The translations under genes and the position numbers were made by a program. Below the pieces are notes generated by a model that made no database searches, had not been told where the DNA came from, and saw nothing but the letters and a program-made list of their open reading frames with translations. Positions 33,726 to 42,355 of a stretch of 64,000 nucleotides of DNA are shown here, piece after piece. Origin of the DNA: Kangiella sp. HD9-110m-PIT-SAG07 (lineage in GTDB: Bacteria; Pseudomonadota; Gammaproteobacteria; Enterobacterales; Kangiellaceae); assembly GCA_003370465.1 (NCBI GenBank), contig QQTG01000002.1:62001-126000 (forward strand), read 5' to 3'. Within the stretch, counting starts at the first letter, position 1. Each line of letters starts with the position of its first letter.

Positions 33726-34034
33726 ATGAATAAGCAGTATTGCGTCACCCATGAAGGCGAGCACTTCGTTATCTTGCAGAACAACGATGGGACATACCTA
33801 TGCCCGGTGTGTGGAAGCCCAGAGTTCGATGAGCCGCCATATGACAGAAATGGACAAGCCTCATTTCAGATCTGCTCTTGTGGATTTGAGTTTGGTTTCG
33901 ACGACTCTGCCCTTGCTAGCAAAGATGCAATAGAGGGCATTGCTTCAAACTGGGATAGATGGCGGCTAAAGGTTGTTGAAATGAAAAAGCATTCGAGAGA
34001 GAGCCTGTTGCAGCTCGAAACGAATCGAGAATAA
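33726..34034 (+). CDS. Cysteine-rich zinc-ribbon-like protein, probable cassette gene
   Basis: A 102-residue protein with CPVCGSPEFDEPPYD near residue 31 and SFQICSCGFEFGFDD, so two cysteine pairs that could bind zinc, similar to CPCC-type small proteins commonly found as integron cassettes. It begins directly downstream of the attC-like site with GAG before the ATG. Its 3' side ends in GGGTCAGAGTAAATT rather than another attC, so it may have lost its site or was captured differently. Confidence 0.6.
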   Translation: MNKQYCVTHEGEHFVILQNNDGTYLCPVCGSPEFDEPPYDRNGQASFQICSCGFEFGFDDSALASKDAIEGIASNWDRWRLKVVEMKKHSRESLLQLETNRE

Positions 34035-34058
34035 TGGGGTCAGAGTAAATTATTAGCA

Positions 34059-34086
34059 TAAAAAAGGCCTCAACAGAGGCCTTTTT
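34059..34086. terminator. Bidirectional terminator between the cassette gene and pfp
   Basis: AAAAAAGGCCTC-AACA-GAGGCCTTTTT, usable on both strands; it ends the minus-strand phosphofructokinase gene. Confidence 0.82.
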
Positions 34087-34104
34087 AGTTAGCAGGTGAA
34101 GTGC

Positions 34105-35370
34105 TTAAATCTCGAACTTGGTTTTAAGTTTCTTTTTTACCAGTTCGTTCTTTAACTCCACATATTGTGGTAAGCCGTTTTTATAAGGCGGGTAGGCTTC
34201 GCCGACAATTAATGGCTGTAAGTATTCACGGCATTCTTCGGTAATGCCAAAGCCGTCACGTGAGATGTATTTACGTGGCATCATTTTTTCAACGTTAGCG
34301 ACGTCTGCAAGTTTGGCTTCGCCCACTGTCCAGCGGTATGATTTGGTGTTCTTGCGAACAATCGTTGGCATAACAGCGTTTTTACCAGCATCAGCAAACT
34401 CAACCGCTGCTTGCCCCATGGCGTAGGCTTGCTCAACGTCTGTTTCAGAAGCGATGTGACGTGCTGCACGCTGTAAGTAGTCACATACTGCCCAGTGATA
34501 CTTGTAACCCAACTCACCTTTGATCATTTGTGCCACTACTGGTGCAACGCCGCCGAGCTGCTTGTGACCGAAAGCATCGACAGTGCCTGCGTCAGCAAGG
34601 AAAGTACCATCTTTATAAGCAGCACCTTCAGACACGACGATTGCACAATAACCATGTTTTTTAACCGTACGCTCGACTTTCTTTAAGAACTTTTCTTTAT
34701 TGAACGCGATTTCTGGGAACAGAATAATGTGTGGTGCATCGCCATCTTTTTCACAAGCTAAGCCACCTGCAGCTGCAATCCAGCCTGCGTGACGTCCCAT
34801 CACTTCCATCACGAATACCTTCGTCGAGCTCTCCGCCATCGACTTAACGTCAAACGCCGCTTCGCGAATCGACACGGCAACATATTTCGCGACCGAGCCG
34901 AAGCCAGGGCAGTTGTCGGTAATCGGTAGATCGTTATCGACTGTTTTTGGAATACCGATACAAGTAATCGGGAAGCCCATCTTTTCGCTTAACTGAGAAA
35001 CTTTATGCGCTGTATCTTGCGAATCGCCGCCACCGTTGTAGAAGAAATAACGAATATCGTGCGCTTTGAACACTTCAATTAAACGCTCGTACTCGGCTTT
35101 GTTTTCTTCCAAGCTTTTTAGCTTATAGCGGCATGAACCGAAAGCACCAGAAGGCGTATGCTTTAGCGCAGCAATGTCTTTTTTAGTTTCTTTGCTGGTG
35201 TCGATCAATTCTTCACGCAAAGCACCGATAATACCGTTACGGCCAGCGTAGACTTTATTGATGTTGAGTGATTTACGTGCTGTTTCGATCACGCCACAGG
35301 CTGTCGCGTTGATGACTGCTGTTACGCCGCCAGACTGAGCATAAAACGCATTAAACTTCTTTTTAGGCAT
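34105..35370 (-). CDS. pfp: Diphosphate-type 6-phosphofructokinase
   Basis: A 421-residue phosphofructokinase. In NGGGDSQDT (about residues 112-120) aspartate D116 occupies the place of the glycine that accepts ATP in classic enzymes, and IPKTVDNDLP carries a lysine (K142) instead of the glycine of ATP-type PFKs. Both features point to PPi as phosphoryl donor, giving a reversible glycolytic step. MGRHAGWIAA is the fructose-6-phosphate loop. AAGG precedes the ATG. Together with ppa and hppA, PPi metabolism is prominent here. Confidence 0.87.
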   Translation of the reverse strand: MPKKKFNAFYAQSGGVTAVINATACGVIETARKSLNINKVYAGRNGIIGALREELIDTSKETKKDIAALKHTPSGAFGSCRYKLKSLEENKAEYERLIEVFKAHDIRYFFYNGGGDSQDTAHKVSQLSEKMGFPITCIGIPKTVDNDLPITDNCPGFGSVAKYVAVSIREAAFDVKSMAESSTKVFVMEVMGRHAGWIAAAGGLACEKDGDAPHIILFPEIAFNKEKFLKKVERTVKKHGYCAIVVSEGAAYKDGTFLADAGTVDAFGHKQLGGVAPVVAQMIKGELGYKYHWAVCDYLQRAARHIASETDVEQAYAMGQAAVEFADAGKNAVMPTIVRKNTKSYRWTVGEAKLADVANVEKMMPRKYISRDGFGITEECREYLQPLIVGEAYPPYKNGLPQYVELKNELVKKKLKTKFEI

Positions 35371-35684
35371 AAATTCTTTACCTTGTAACTTTTTAATTAC
35401 TATGACTTATGATTTACGAAGGAAGTTATTCAGAGAATAACCTCAATATCGGGGTGGACTTCTCTTTGGTTACTTTCTCTTAGCCAATTAAGAGAAAGTA
35501 AGTCGCTGAAAAGCGAAAAGCGCCGTCACCGAAACATCCCTAACCCTGACAAAATCATGAGGATTAGGACAATTTTGTGGCGATTTTACCGTATTTTGAG
35601 ATTTCTTTCTTGAAAAGATGACGAAAAATCATGCTTAGCTTATGATTGTCAGCAAAGTTTCATCAGATGAACCACGATAATTTC
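35371..35684. other. Intergenic region between pfp and mpl with one strong hairpin
   Basis: 314 bases without a gene. It contains ACTTTCTCTTA-GCCAAT-TAAGAGAAAGT (35472-35499), an 11-pair perfect hairpin without a T tract, followed by AAGCGAAAAGCGCC. This kind of TTACTTTCTC inverted element is common as a dispersed intergenic repeat in marine gammaproteobacteria, so I treat it as a repeat rather than an RNA gene. Confidence 0.5.
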
Positions 35685-37034
35685 ATGCATATTCATATTC
35701 TCGGTATTTGCGGCACTTTTATGGGCGGTATTGCGTTGCTGGCGAAGCAGCAGGGTATTTCTGTCAGCGGTAGCGATCAAAATGTCTACCCGCCCATGAG
35801 TACGCAACTTGAAGAACAGGGCATAGAGCTCGTTCAAGGATTCGACCCTAAGCACATTCCAGAGCACACAGATTGTGTGGTGGTGGGGAACGCCATGTCG
35901 CGTGGCAATCCTTCGGTGGAGTATGTGTTGGAGCAGGGGTTACATTATCGCTCTGGGCCACAGTGGTTGTCGGAGAATATATTAAAGGGTAAGTGGGTAC
36001 TGGCGGCTTCGGGCACTCACGGTAAAACCACCACGTCTAGCATGACTGCTTGGATTCTAGAGTATTCTAATCTAAACCCAGGCTTTTTAATCGGCGGCAT
36101 CCCTGAGAATTTCGGGTTATCAGCACGCCTAACCGAGTCGCCATTCTTCGTGGTCGAAGCTGACGAATACGATACAGCGTTTTTCGATAAGCGTTCTAAG
36201 TTTGTCCATTACCGTCCTCGTACCTTGATCATGAATAATCTGGAATTTGATCATGCTGATATTTTTAAGGATATCGAGGCGATTAAGACTCAGTTTCACC
36301 ACTTACTACGAATCGTCCCGGGCAATGGCCTAGTGATTTACCCCGAAGATGAACAGTATTTACAGCAAGTTATCGAGATGGGCTTCTGGTCTGAGAAAGA
36401 GCTAATTGGCCCGGAAGACGGTTGGCAGTTTAAGCTACTCAAAGAAGACGGTAGCCATTTCGAAGTGCTCTTCGCTGGGCAAAAGCAGGGCGAAGTTAAC
36501 TGGGAATTAATTGGTATGCATAACGTGATCAATGGTCTAGCGTCGATTGCCGCGGCACGTCACGCCGGCGTACCGGCGCATCATTGCTGTGATGCTTTAT
36601 CCGAGTTCCGTAATGTAAAGCGTCGTATGGAGTTCAAAGGTGAGGCTGGTGGCGTGGCGGTGTACGATGATTTTGCGCATCATCCGACTGCGATTCAAAC
36701 CACTCTCTCTGGATTCCGCAAAAAAGTTGGTAACAAAAAGATTATCGCCATTTTAGATCTACGCTCCGCAACCATGCGTTCGGGAATTCATCAGAAAACC
36801 TTAATCCCGACCTTGGTCGAGGCTGACGAAGTGATTATTCACAAACCTGCTGAGTTTGACTGGCAGTTTCCTAAGGATCAACTTGAATCGCTTAAAAGTG
36901 TACAAATATTAGGAGACGTGGAGGCTATTCTGCAAGCCGTCTCAAAAATGGTACAATCAGGCGACCAAATTCTCGTCATGAGTAATGGCGGTTTTGGTGG
37001 AATTCACGGCAAGCTATTGGAGCAACTCGCTTAA
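35685..37034 (+). CDS. mpl: UDP-N-acetylmuramate:L-Ala-gamma-D-Glu-meso-DAP ligase
   Basis: A 449-residue Mur ligase that recycles cell-wall tripeptide by joining it to UDP-MurNAc. It shows [17 protein letters not shown] at the start, the ATP loop [28 protein letters not shown] and the C-terminal [13 protein letters not shown]. These match Mpl rather than MurC. The start at 35685 agrees with the E. coli N-terminus; an in-frame ATG at 35667 is also possible, and neither has a strong ribosome binding site. ubiX follows after two bases. Confidence 0.94.
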   Translation: MHIHILGICGTFMGGIALLAKQQGISVSGSDQNVYPPMSTQLEEQGIELVQGFDPKHIPEHTDCVVVGNAMSRGNPSVEYVLEQGLHYRSGPQWLSENILKGKWVLAASGTHGKTTTSSMTAWILEYSNLNPGFLIGGIPENFGLSARLTESPFFVVEADEYDTAFFDKRSKFVHYRPRTLIMNNLEFDHADIFKDIEAIKTQFHHLLRIVPGNGLVIYPEDEQYLQQVIEMGFWSEKELIGPEDGWQFKLLKEDGSHFEVLFAGQKQGEVNWELIGMHNVINGLASIAAARHAGVPAHHCCDALSEFRNVKRRMEFKGEAGGVAVYDDFAHHPTAIQTTLSGFRKKVGNKKIIAILDLRSATMRSGIHQKTLIPTLVEADEVIIHKPAEFDWQFPKDQLESLKSVQILGDVEAILQAVSKMVQSGDQILVMSNGGFGGIHGKLLEQLA

Positions 37035-37036
37035 TC

Positions 37037-37660
37037 ATGAGCAATCATCAACACAAAGCAATTACCTTGGCCATAACTGGCGCTTCTGGCGCACCTTATG
37101 CGCTGAAATTATTGCAGGAATTGAGCAAGCATTACCAGAAAGTGTATCTGATGCTATCCAGCGCTGCGCGAGTGGTATTGGCCACTGAGTGCGGTGTAAA
37201 GGTCAGTAAGTCTCCGAGCGTGATCGAACAGCAGTTGAGTGAGCAGTTATCGATTGAGAAAGGCAAAATCGAAGCTTTCTCCAGCGATAACTGGATGTCA
37301 CCGGTGGCGAGTGGTTCGAGTGCGCCGAAACAAATGATCGTCTGCCCATGCAGTACTGGGACTTTAAGCGCGATTGCTAACGGTGCGTCTGATAACTTGA
37401 TTGAACGTGCAGCAGATGTGGTGATGAAAGAGCGAGGGCAGCTAATTCTCGTTCCGCGCGAGACACCCTTTAACACAATCCATTTAGAGAATATGACGCG
37501 CTTGTCGCAGATGGGCGTGACTATTATGTCAGCATCACCGGGTTTTTATAATGAACCTAAGACGATCGATGATTTGATCGACTTTATGGTGGCACGAATT
37601 CTTGACCATCTTAATATTGAGCATAGCCTAGGCCATCGCTGGGGTTATAGCGGTAATTGA
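37037..37660 (+). CDS. ubiX: Flavin prenyltransferase UbiX
   Basis: A 207-residue enzyme making the prenylated FMN cofactor needed by UbiD in ubiquinone synthesis. Signatures: [18 protein letters not shown] at the N-terminus, [25 protein letters not shown], and [16 protein letters not shown]. No ubiD is in view. It starts two bases after mpl. Confidence 0.94.
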   Translation: MSNHQHKAITLAITGASGAPYALKLLQELSKHYQKVYLMLSSAARVVLATECGVKVSKSPSVIEQQLSEQLSIEKGKIEAFSSDNWMSPVASGSSAPKQMIVCPCSTGTLSAIANGASDNLIERAADVVMKERGQLILVPRETPFNTIHLENMTRLSQMGVTIMSASPGFYNEPKTIDDLIDFMVARILDHLNIEHSLGHRWGYSGN

Positions 37661-37670
37661 CAGCTTAGCT

Positions 37671-37697
37671 GTCCTCCTGATTCAAGTTCAGGATGAC
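37671..37697. repeat. REP-like hairpin between ubiX and the ABC transporter
   Basis: GTCCTCCTGA pairs with TCAGGATGAC (one mismatch) around TTCAAGT. It resembles the GTCATCC element at 32919 and the composite element at 47029, and has no T tract. Confidence 0.5.
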
Positions 37698-37726
37698 AAT
37701 AAAACACAAATAAACATGGTAATTAA

Positions 37727-38662
37727 ATGACAAAAGCATTATCGATTAAAGACTTATGCAAAACCTATGATAATGGCACGCAAGCCTTAAAAGGCATCAA
37801 CCTTGAAGTCGAGCAGGGCGATTTTTTCGCGCTACTTGGACCTAATGGTGCGGGTAAATCGACGGCAATCGGTATTATCAGCGCCTTGGTGAATAAGAGT
37901 GCCGGTAAGGTTGAAGTGTTTGGGCACGATATTGATACAGATCTGACCAATGCTAAAAAACAGTTAGGTTTAGTGCCGCAAGAATTTAACTTCAACATGT
38001 TTGAAGGTGTCGAACAGATTATTGTTCAGCAAGCCGGTTATTACGGTATTTCGCGAAAAGAAGCGAAAAAACGTGCGCAACCCATACTTGAGCAACTCGG
38101 TTTATGGGACAAGCGCGATGCGCAGTCGCGTGAGCTGTCTGGCGGTATGAAGCGTCGATTGATGATTGCGCGTGGCCTGATTCATGAGCCTAAACTATTA
38201 ATTTTGGATGAGCCGACCGCTGGCGTCGATATTGAACTGCGTCGTTCGATGTGGGACTTCATGCAAGAGTTGAATCGTGAAAAGAAAACCACGATTGTGC
38301 TGACCACTCACTATTTAGAAGAAGCGGAAAGTTTGTGTCGCAATATTGCCATCATTAATCATGGTGAAATTGCTGAAAACACCAGCATGAAAGAGTTGCT
38401 ATCAAAGTTGGATTTAGAAACGTTTGTTCTAGACACCACTGGATTGCCTGCACAAATGCCACCGCTGAATGGCTATGACGTTCGTGTTCGTGACGATACT
38501 ACGATTGAAGTTGATGTGAATAAAGGCGCTGGTGTGAATGGTGTGTTTGAAGAGTTGAGTAAACACAACATAACGGTGCTCAGTATGCGAAATAAAGCAA
38601 ACCGTTTAGAGGAGTTATTTGTGCGTCTGGTTGAAAACCCACATGGAGGGCCTAAGTCATGA
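37727..38662 (+). CDS. yadG: ABC transporter ATP-binding protein (YadG-like)
   Basis: A 311-residue ATPase with Walker A GPNGAGKSTA, signature LSGGMKRR, Walker B LLILDEPTAG and the H-loop TTHYLEEAE, plus a C-terminal extension (residues about 225-311) of the kind seen in DrrA/YadG subfamilies. Paired with a membrane permease that it overlaps by four bases (ATGA). The pair is an exporter of unknown substrate, similar in layout to E. coli yadGH. Confidence 0.9.
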   Translation: MTKALSIKDLCKTYDNGTQALKGINLEVEQGDFFALLGPNGAGKSTAIGIISALVNKSAGKVEVFGHDIDTDLTNAKKQLGLVPQEFNFNMFEGVEQIIVQQAGYYGISRKEAKKRAQPILEQLGLWDKRDAQSRELSGGMKRRLMIARGLIHEPKLLILDEPTAGVDIELRRSMWDFMQELNREKKTTIVLTTHYLEEAESLCRNIAIINHGEIAENTSMKELLSKLDLETFVLDTTGLPAQMPPLNGYDVRVRDDTTIEVDVNKGAGVNGVFEELSKHNITVLSMRNKANRLEELFVRLVENPHGGPKS

Positions 38663-39420
38663 ATTTAGTTGCTTTCCAAACCATTGTCGTTAAAGAAATC
38701 ACCCGCTGGACGCGTATTTGGTCGCAAACCTTACTACCACCAGCGATTACCATGACCTTATACTTCGTTATTTTTGGTAACCTCATCGGCTCAAGAGTCG
38801 GCCAGATGGATGGTTTCGGCTATATGGAATACATTGTACCGGGTCTGATTATGATGTCGGTCATTACCAATTCCTACGGTAATGTGGTGTCGTCGTTCTT
38901 TAGCTCGAAGTATCAGCGCTCTATTGAAGAGATGATGGTGTCACCAGTTTCAAACTGGGTCATCTTGGCGGGTTATGTTGGCGGTGGTGTCTTGCGTGGT
39001 TTATTCACCGGTTTAATCGTGACTATTGTCGCTTCATTCTTTGTCGATTTGCAGATTCACAACTTCTGGGTTGTGATTAGTGTGGTGCTGTTAACCTCTA
39101 TATTGTTCGCAATCGGCGGTTTAATTAACGCTGTATTCGCCAAGAAGTTTGATGATGTGGCGATTGTACCGACCTTTATTTTGACTCCTTTGACTTACTT
39201 GGGCGGTGTTTTTTACTCGATCAGTTTATTGCCCGACTTCTGGCAAGGCGTGTCTAAGTTGAACCCTATTATTTATATGGTCAATGCCTTCCGTTATGGC
39301 TTTTTAGGTAAGTCGGATATCCAAATCGGGATAGCGTTCGCGATTATTTTAGTTTTCATCGCTCTGTTAACCAGTTTTGCCATGTATTTACTAAACCGAG
39401 GTATTGGCTTACGTGCCTAG
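38659..39420 (+). CDS. yadH: ABC-2 type transporter permease (YadH-like)
   Basis: A 253-residue membrane protein with six helices of the ABC-2 type (YIVPGLIMMSVITNSYGNVVSSF, PTFILTPLTYLGGVFYSIS). It overlaps the ATPase gene by four bases, and its own stop overlaps the start of the LON-domain gene, so the three genes form one operon. Substrate unknown. Confidence 0.9.
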   Translation: MNLVAFQTIVVKEITRWTRIWSQTLLPPAITMTLYFVIFGNLIGSRVGQMDGFGYMEYIVPGLIMMSVITNSYGNVVSSFFSSKYQRSIEEMMVSPVSNWVILAGYVGGGVLRGLFTGLIVTIVASFFVDLQIHNFWVVISVVLLTSILFAIGGLINAVFAKKFDDVAIVPTFILTPLTYLGGVFYSISLLPDFWQGVSKLNPIIYMVNAFRYGFLGKSDIQIGIAFAIILVFIALLTSFAMYLLNRGIGLRA

Positions 39421-40033
39421 CGTTGATAACGCTCACAAAGGTAACAAAGACAGCGAGAACTGTGTTTTTCCTGTATTTCCGCTACAGCGAGTAGTTTTTC
39501 CGGATAGCGTGCTTCGATTACAAATATTCGAGCAACGCTATCTGGATATGATTGCGCGACAACTATCCAGTAGCGAAGGTTTTGTCACCTGCTTGATTAA
39601 GAAGGGTAATGAGACTGGAGTGGTCGCTACGCCATTTACCTACGGTACTTACGTTGAGATCGTAGACTTCGATCAGAAAGATAATGGAATACTGTTAATT
39701 ACCTGTCTAGGAAGACAGCGGGTCAAACTTAACTCCTGCTCAAGCCTGCCGGATAACCTGCTTAGCGCTAATGTCTCCTTCCTAGATAACCTACCACAGG
39801 AATCTATCACAGAGCATCAGAGCGAACTGATAGATTTATTGACTGACTTAGGTAAGCATCCACAGGTGGAAATCCTAGAAGCGCCAGAACGTTGGCAGCA
39901 CATGGACTTTATCGTAGAGCGTCTTACCGAGTTCTTGCCGGTTTCAGAACCCCAGAAACAAGCGCTGTTAGAAGAAAGTCAGCTTGAAACGCGTATAGCT
40001 ATGCTGTATCAAATGTTGGCGTGGTTGAAGTAG
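39413..40033 (+). CDS. LON peptidase substrate-binding domain protein
   Basis: A 206-residue protein with the LON N-terminal domain only: CVFPVFPLQRVVFPDSVLRLQIFEQRYLDMI near residue 20, then GVVATPFTYGTYVEIVDFDQ and GRQRVKL. The ATPase and protease domains are absent, a common arrangement in gammaproteobacteria with undefined role. It starts at a GTG inside the end of the permease gene. Confidence 0.86.
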   Translation: MPSVDNAHKGNKDSENCVFPVFPLQRVVFPDSVLRLQIFEQRYLDMIARQLSSSEGFVTCLIKKGNETGVVATPFTYGTYVEIVDFDQKDNGILLITCLGRQRVKLNSCSSLPDNLLSANVSFLDNLPQESITEHQSELIDLLTDLGKHPQVEILEAPERWQHMDFIVERLTEFLPVSEPQKQALLEESQLETRIAMLYQMLAWLK

Positions 40034-40147
40034 AGCAGGTTCTTTTTCTGAAAGGCTTCTCTATTTGAGCGCATCTTATTTCAAAAGACCATTTTTCGAA
40101 CGGACTTTTCCCGAACGCATTCTCTTTTCTTGAAACTTTTTTCAGGC

Positions 40148-40259
40148 AAAAAAGAGCCCACCAGGTGGTGGGCTAATGGCTTGCGCATTGATAAACCTAA
40201 ATATCTAAAGTTGCTTGAGTATTAGGGAAGACAATGATGTCTCAAACAATGTTTATAGA
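40148..40259 (-). ncRNA. Candidate small RNA, minus strand
   Basis: On the minus strand TTGTAC (40295-40290), 18 bases, TAATAC (40271-40266) predict a start near 40259. About 110 bases later AGCCCACC-ACCT-GGTGGGCT followed by C and six T is a clean intrinsic terminator. The T tract is only on the minus side, so it does not serve the plus-strand gene upstream, and no minus-strand gene ends here. The transcript contains an internal AGACA-TCAT-TGTCT hairpin. No open frame is convincing. No match to a known sRNA is recognised. Confidence 0.5.
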
Positions 40260-40472
40260 TTAACTGTATTAATTTGGTTTTTCCATACCGTACAATGTAG
40301 AAATGTTAACTAACACACGTTTGGAAGTACTTGTTTTTCAAGGTGATGTAAAGAATTCTGACAGGTTATGCAGGGTTGACTTAGAGCCAAAATCACATCT
40401 GCATTAAAGAGTATTTAATAAGAATTATTAATGCAAATATGGGTTTGTATTTCTCGACGTAAGTAAGAGTAT

Positions 40473-40503
40473 AAAAAAAGGCACCATTAATCGGTGCCTT
40501 TTT
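40473..40503 (-). terminator. Terminator of fabV
   Basis: AAGGCACC pairs with GGTGCCTT around a 7-base loop, with seven A on the plus strand giving a T tract for the minus-strand gene. Confidence 0.85.
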
Positions 40504-40524
40504 AAAACGAGATTTAATCTTGAG

Positions 40525-41706
40525 CTAAACAATAGGGTTCGTTTCCTTATCATAATCAACGCCATCTATCTCAAAGCCAAATAGCTTGAAGAACTCATGC
40601 TGATAGCCTTTATAGTCTGAGATTTCATCAATGTTTTCAGTCTTCGCGACTTCCCAAAGAGCTTCAACCTTTTGCTGAATCTCATCATCTAACTCTTTTA
40701 GATCGACGCGGAAGCGGCGAGTATCGTCATAAACCGCGTCGTCGCCATACATTTGATCAGCGATTAACTCACGAATCTGCTCGATTGGCCCTTCATGGAC
40801 GCCATTTTCCTTCATCACTTTGTACAATAGCGAAATATATAAAGGCATCACAGGAATCGCAGAACTCGCCTGAGTGACCACAGCTTTTAATACAGACACG
40901 TTCGCCGTTCCGTTATATTTGTCTTGGAGCTTTTGGTGGATAGCGTGTGAAGCGCGATCTAAATCTTCCTTAGCCTTACCAATGGTTGCATGACCATAAA
41001 TTGGCCAAGTCAGCTTTTTGCCAATATAGGTATAAGCGGTTGTTTTAACGCCATCAGCTAATACGCCAGCTTCGTCTAGCGCTTTCATCCAAAGCTCCCA
41101 GTCTTCGCCGCCCATGACCTTAATCGTATTCTGAATATCATCATCCGTTGCCGGATCGATAGAAATGTCGTGAACCAAACCTTTGTCGGTATTTAACGTT
41201 TTTTCAGTCACTGCTTCGCCAATAGGCTTTAATACTGACTTATAAACGTCACCCGTTTCTGGATCTTGGCGGCGAGGAGAGGCCAGCGAGTAAACCACTA
41301 GATCAATCTTGCCCATTTCTTCTTTGATGATTTTAATCGCGTCTTCTTTTGCCTGGTTCGAGAACGCATCGCCATTAATTGATTTGTTCCAAAGGCCGGC
41401 TTCTTCAGCGGCCAGCTCAAAACCACGGTTGTTATACCAACCCGCTGTTCCGGTCTTTTTCTCAGTGGCTTCCTTCTCGAAGAACAAACCTAATGTCTTC
41501 GCGCCATAGCCAAAAGCCGACACGATACGTGACGCCAAGCCATAACCGGTCGAAGAACCAATGACTAAAACGTTTTTCGGGCTATCAGACGTAATTTCAG
41601 GCTTATTATTCTTAACGTATTCAATCTGCTCATTAACGTGAGCGATACAACCCTGAGGATGCGCCGTGGTACAAACAAAACCACGTACTTTCGGCTTAAT
41701 AATCAT
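40525..41706 (-). CDS. fabV: Trans-2-enoyl-CoA/ACP reductase FabV (NADH)
   Basis: A 393-residue enoyl reductase of the FabV class. It begins MIIKPKVRGFVCTTAHPQGC, has the NADH-binding motif GSSTGYGLASRI, and the active-site pattern Y-x8-K in WPIYGHATIGKAK. FabV replaces FabI in the last step of fatty acid elongation in several gammaproteobacteria and is intrinsically tolerant of triclosan. Full length. It carries its own terminator and stands alone. Confidence 0.96.
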   Translation of the reverse strand: MIIKPKVRGFVCTTAHPQGCIAHVNEQIEYVKNNKPEITSDSPKNVLVIGSSTGYGLASRIVSAFGYGAKTLGLFFEKEATEKKTGTAGWYNNRGFELAAEEAGLWNKSINGDAFSNQAKEDAIKIIKEEMGKIDLVVYSLASPRRQDPETGDVYKSVLKPIGEAVTEKTLNTDKGLVHDISIDPATDDDIQNTIKVMGGEDWELWMKALDEAGVLADGVKTTAYTYIGKKLTWPIYGHATIGKAKEDLDRASHAIHQKLQDKYNGTANVSVLKAVVTQASSAIPVMPLYISLLYKVMKENGVHEGPIEQIRELIADQMYGDDAVYDDTRRFRVDLKELDDEIQQKVEALWEVAKTENIDEISDYKGYQHEFFKLFGFEIDGVDYDKETNPIV

Positions 41707-41894
41707 AAAAATACAACTCCAGATAAAAATATGGCGCTATTGTAACGTTTTTTTTAGGAAAAGGGGTACTACCAGATGGTTTGTGATAATTTGAATCAAT
41801 CGTGCTTTTTCGGCAGTTAAGAATAGGTATGATGGGAGATAGTGTTAGGTTGCAAGCGTAGCGCATTGATTTAGTGAATTATTCGGAGGGTTTA

Positions 41895-42245
41895 ATGAAT
41901 TGGTTGGAAATGGCAGAGTCTGAAGTTATGGCGATAGCAGAACCGATAATGGATAACTTAATGCAAGCTTCAACGGATATTGATTATGAGCGTCATGTGC
42001 GTGATTTTAGTGAAAATATGAAGCGTATTGTGACGAAGGAAAATTTTGAACAACAATGTAAAAGCTATCAAAAGGTACTGGGTTTGTTTGGCGAAAGGGA
42101 GCTGATGGGCCTTGTACGCAAAGCAACGGATGCACGCATATATTGGAAGCAATGGTACACGATATCGGGAAACGAATATTTAGCTTTTTTGCATTTAATG
42201 ATGCAAGACGGCGAAATCAAAGTGGTTAATGTGTCTGTGTCATAA
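41895..42245 (+). CDS. Small hypothetical helical protein
   Basis: A 116-residue protein I do not recognise. GGAGGG five bases before the ATG at 41895 is a near-ideal ribosome binding site, so a start further upstream is unlikely. It is mostly helical (YERHVRDFSENMKRIVTKENFEQQCKSYQ) with a C-terminal beta part (EYLAFLHLMMQDGEIKVVNVSV), a pattern resembling small DUF4019-type or NTF2-like proteins, but I cannot confirm either. Confidence 0.6.
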   Translation: MNWLEMAESEVMAIAEPIMDNLMQASTDIDYERHVRDFSENMKRIVTKENFEQQCKSYQKVLGLFGERELMGLVRKATDARIYWKQWYTISGNEYLAFLHLMMQDGEIKVVNVSVS

Positions 42246-42355
42246 CGTCACCATTTAATAGCATTAACAAGCTTAAAGAGTGAATGACTCCCTGAAAATT
42301 GTTGACCCTGAGCAATTCTGCTAATGTACGGGTAAATATCTAATAAAGAACAATC

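Larger units (their letters stand above)
40034..40524. other. 491-base intergenic region with hairpins and candidate minus-strand sRNA
   Basis: No protein gene is convincing. It holds a minus-strand terminator and promoter (see the candidate ncRNA), an 8-base inverted repeat TGCATTAA/TTAATGCA (40400-40407, 40428-40435), and the fabV terminator. The plus-strand gene upstream has no obvious U-tract terminator of its own. Confidence 0.6.
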
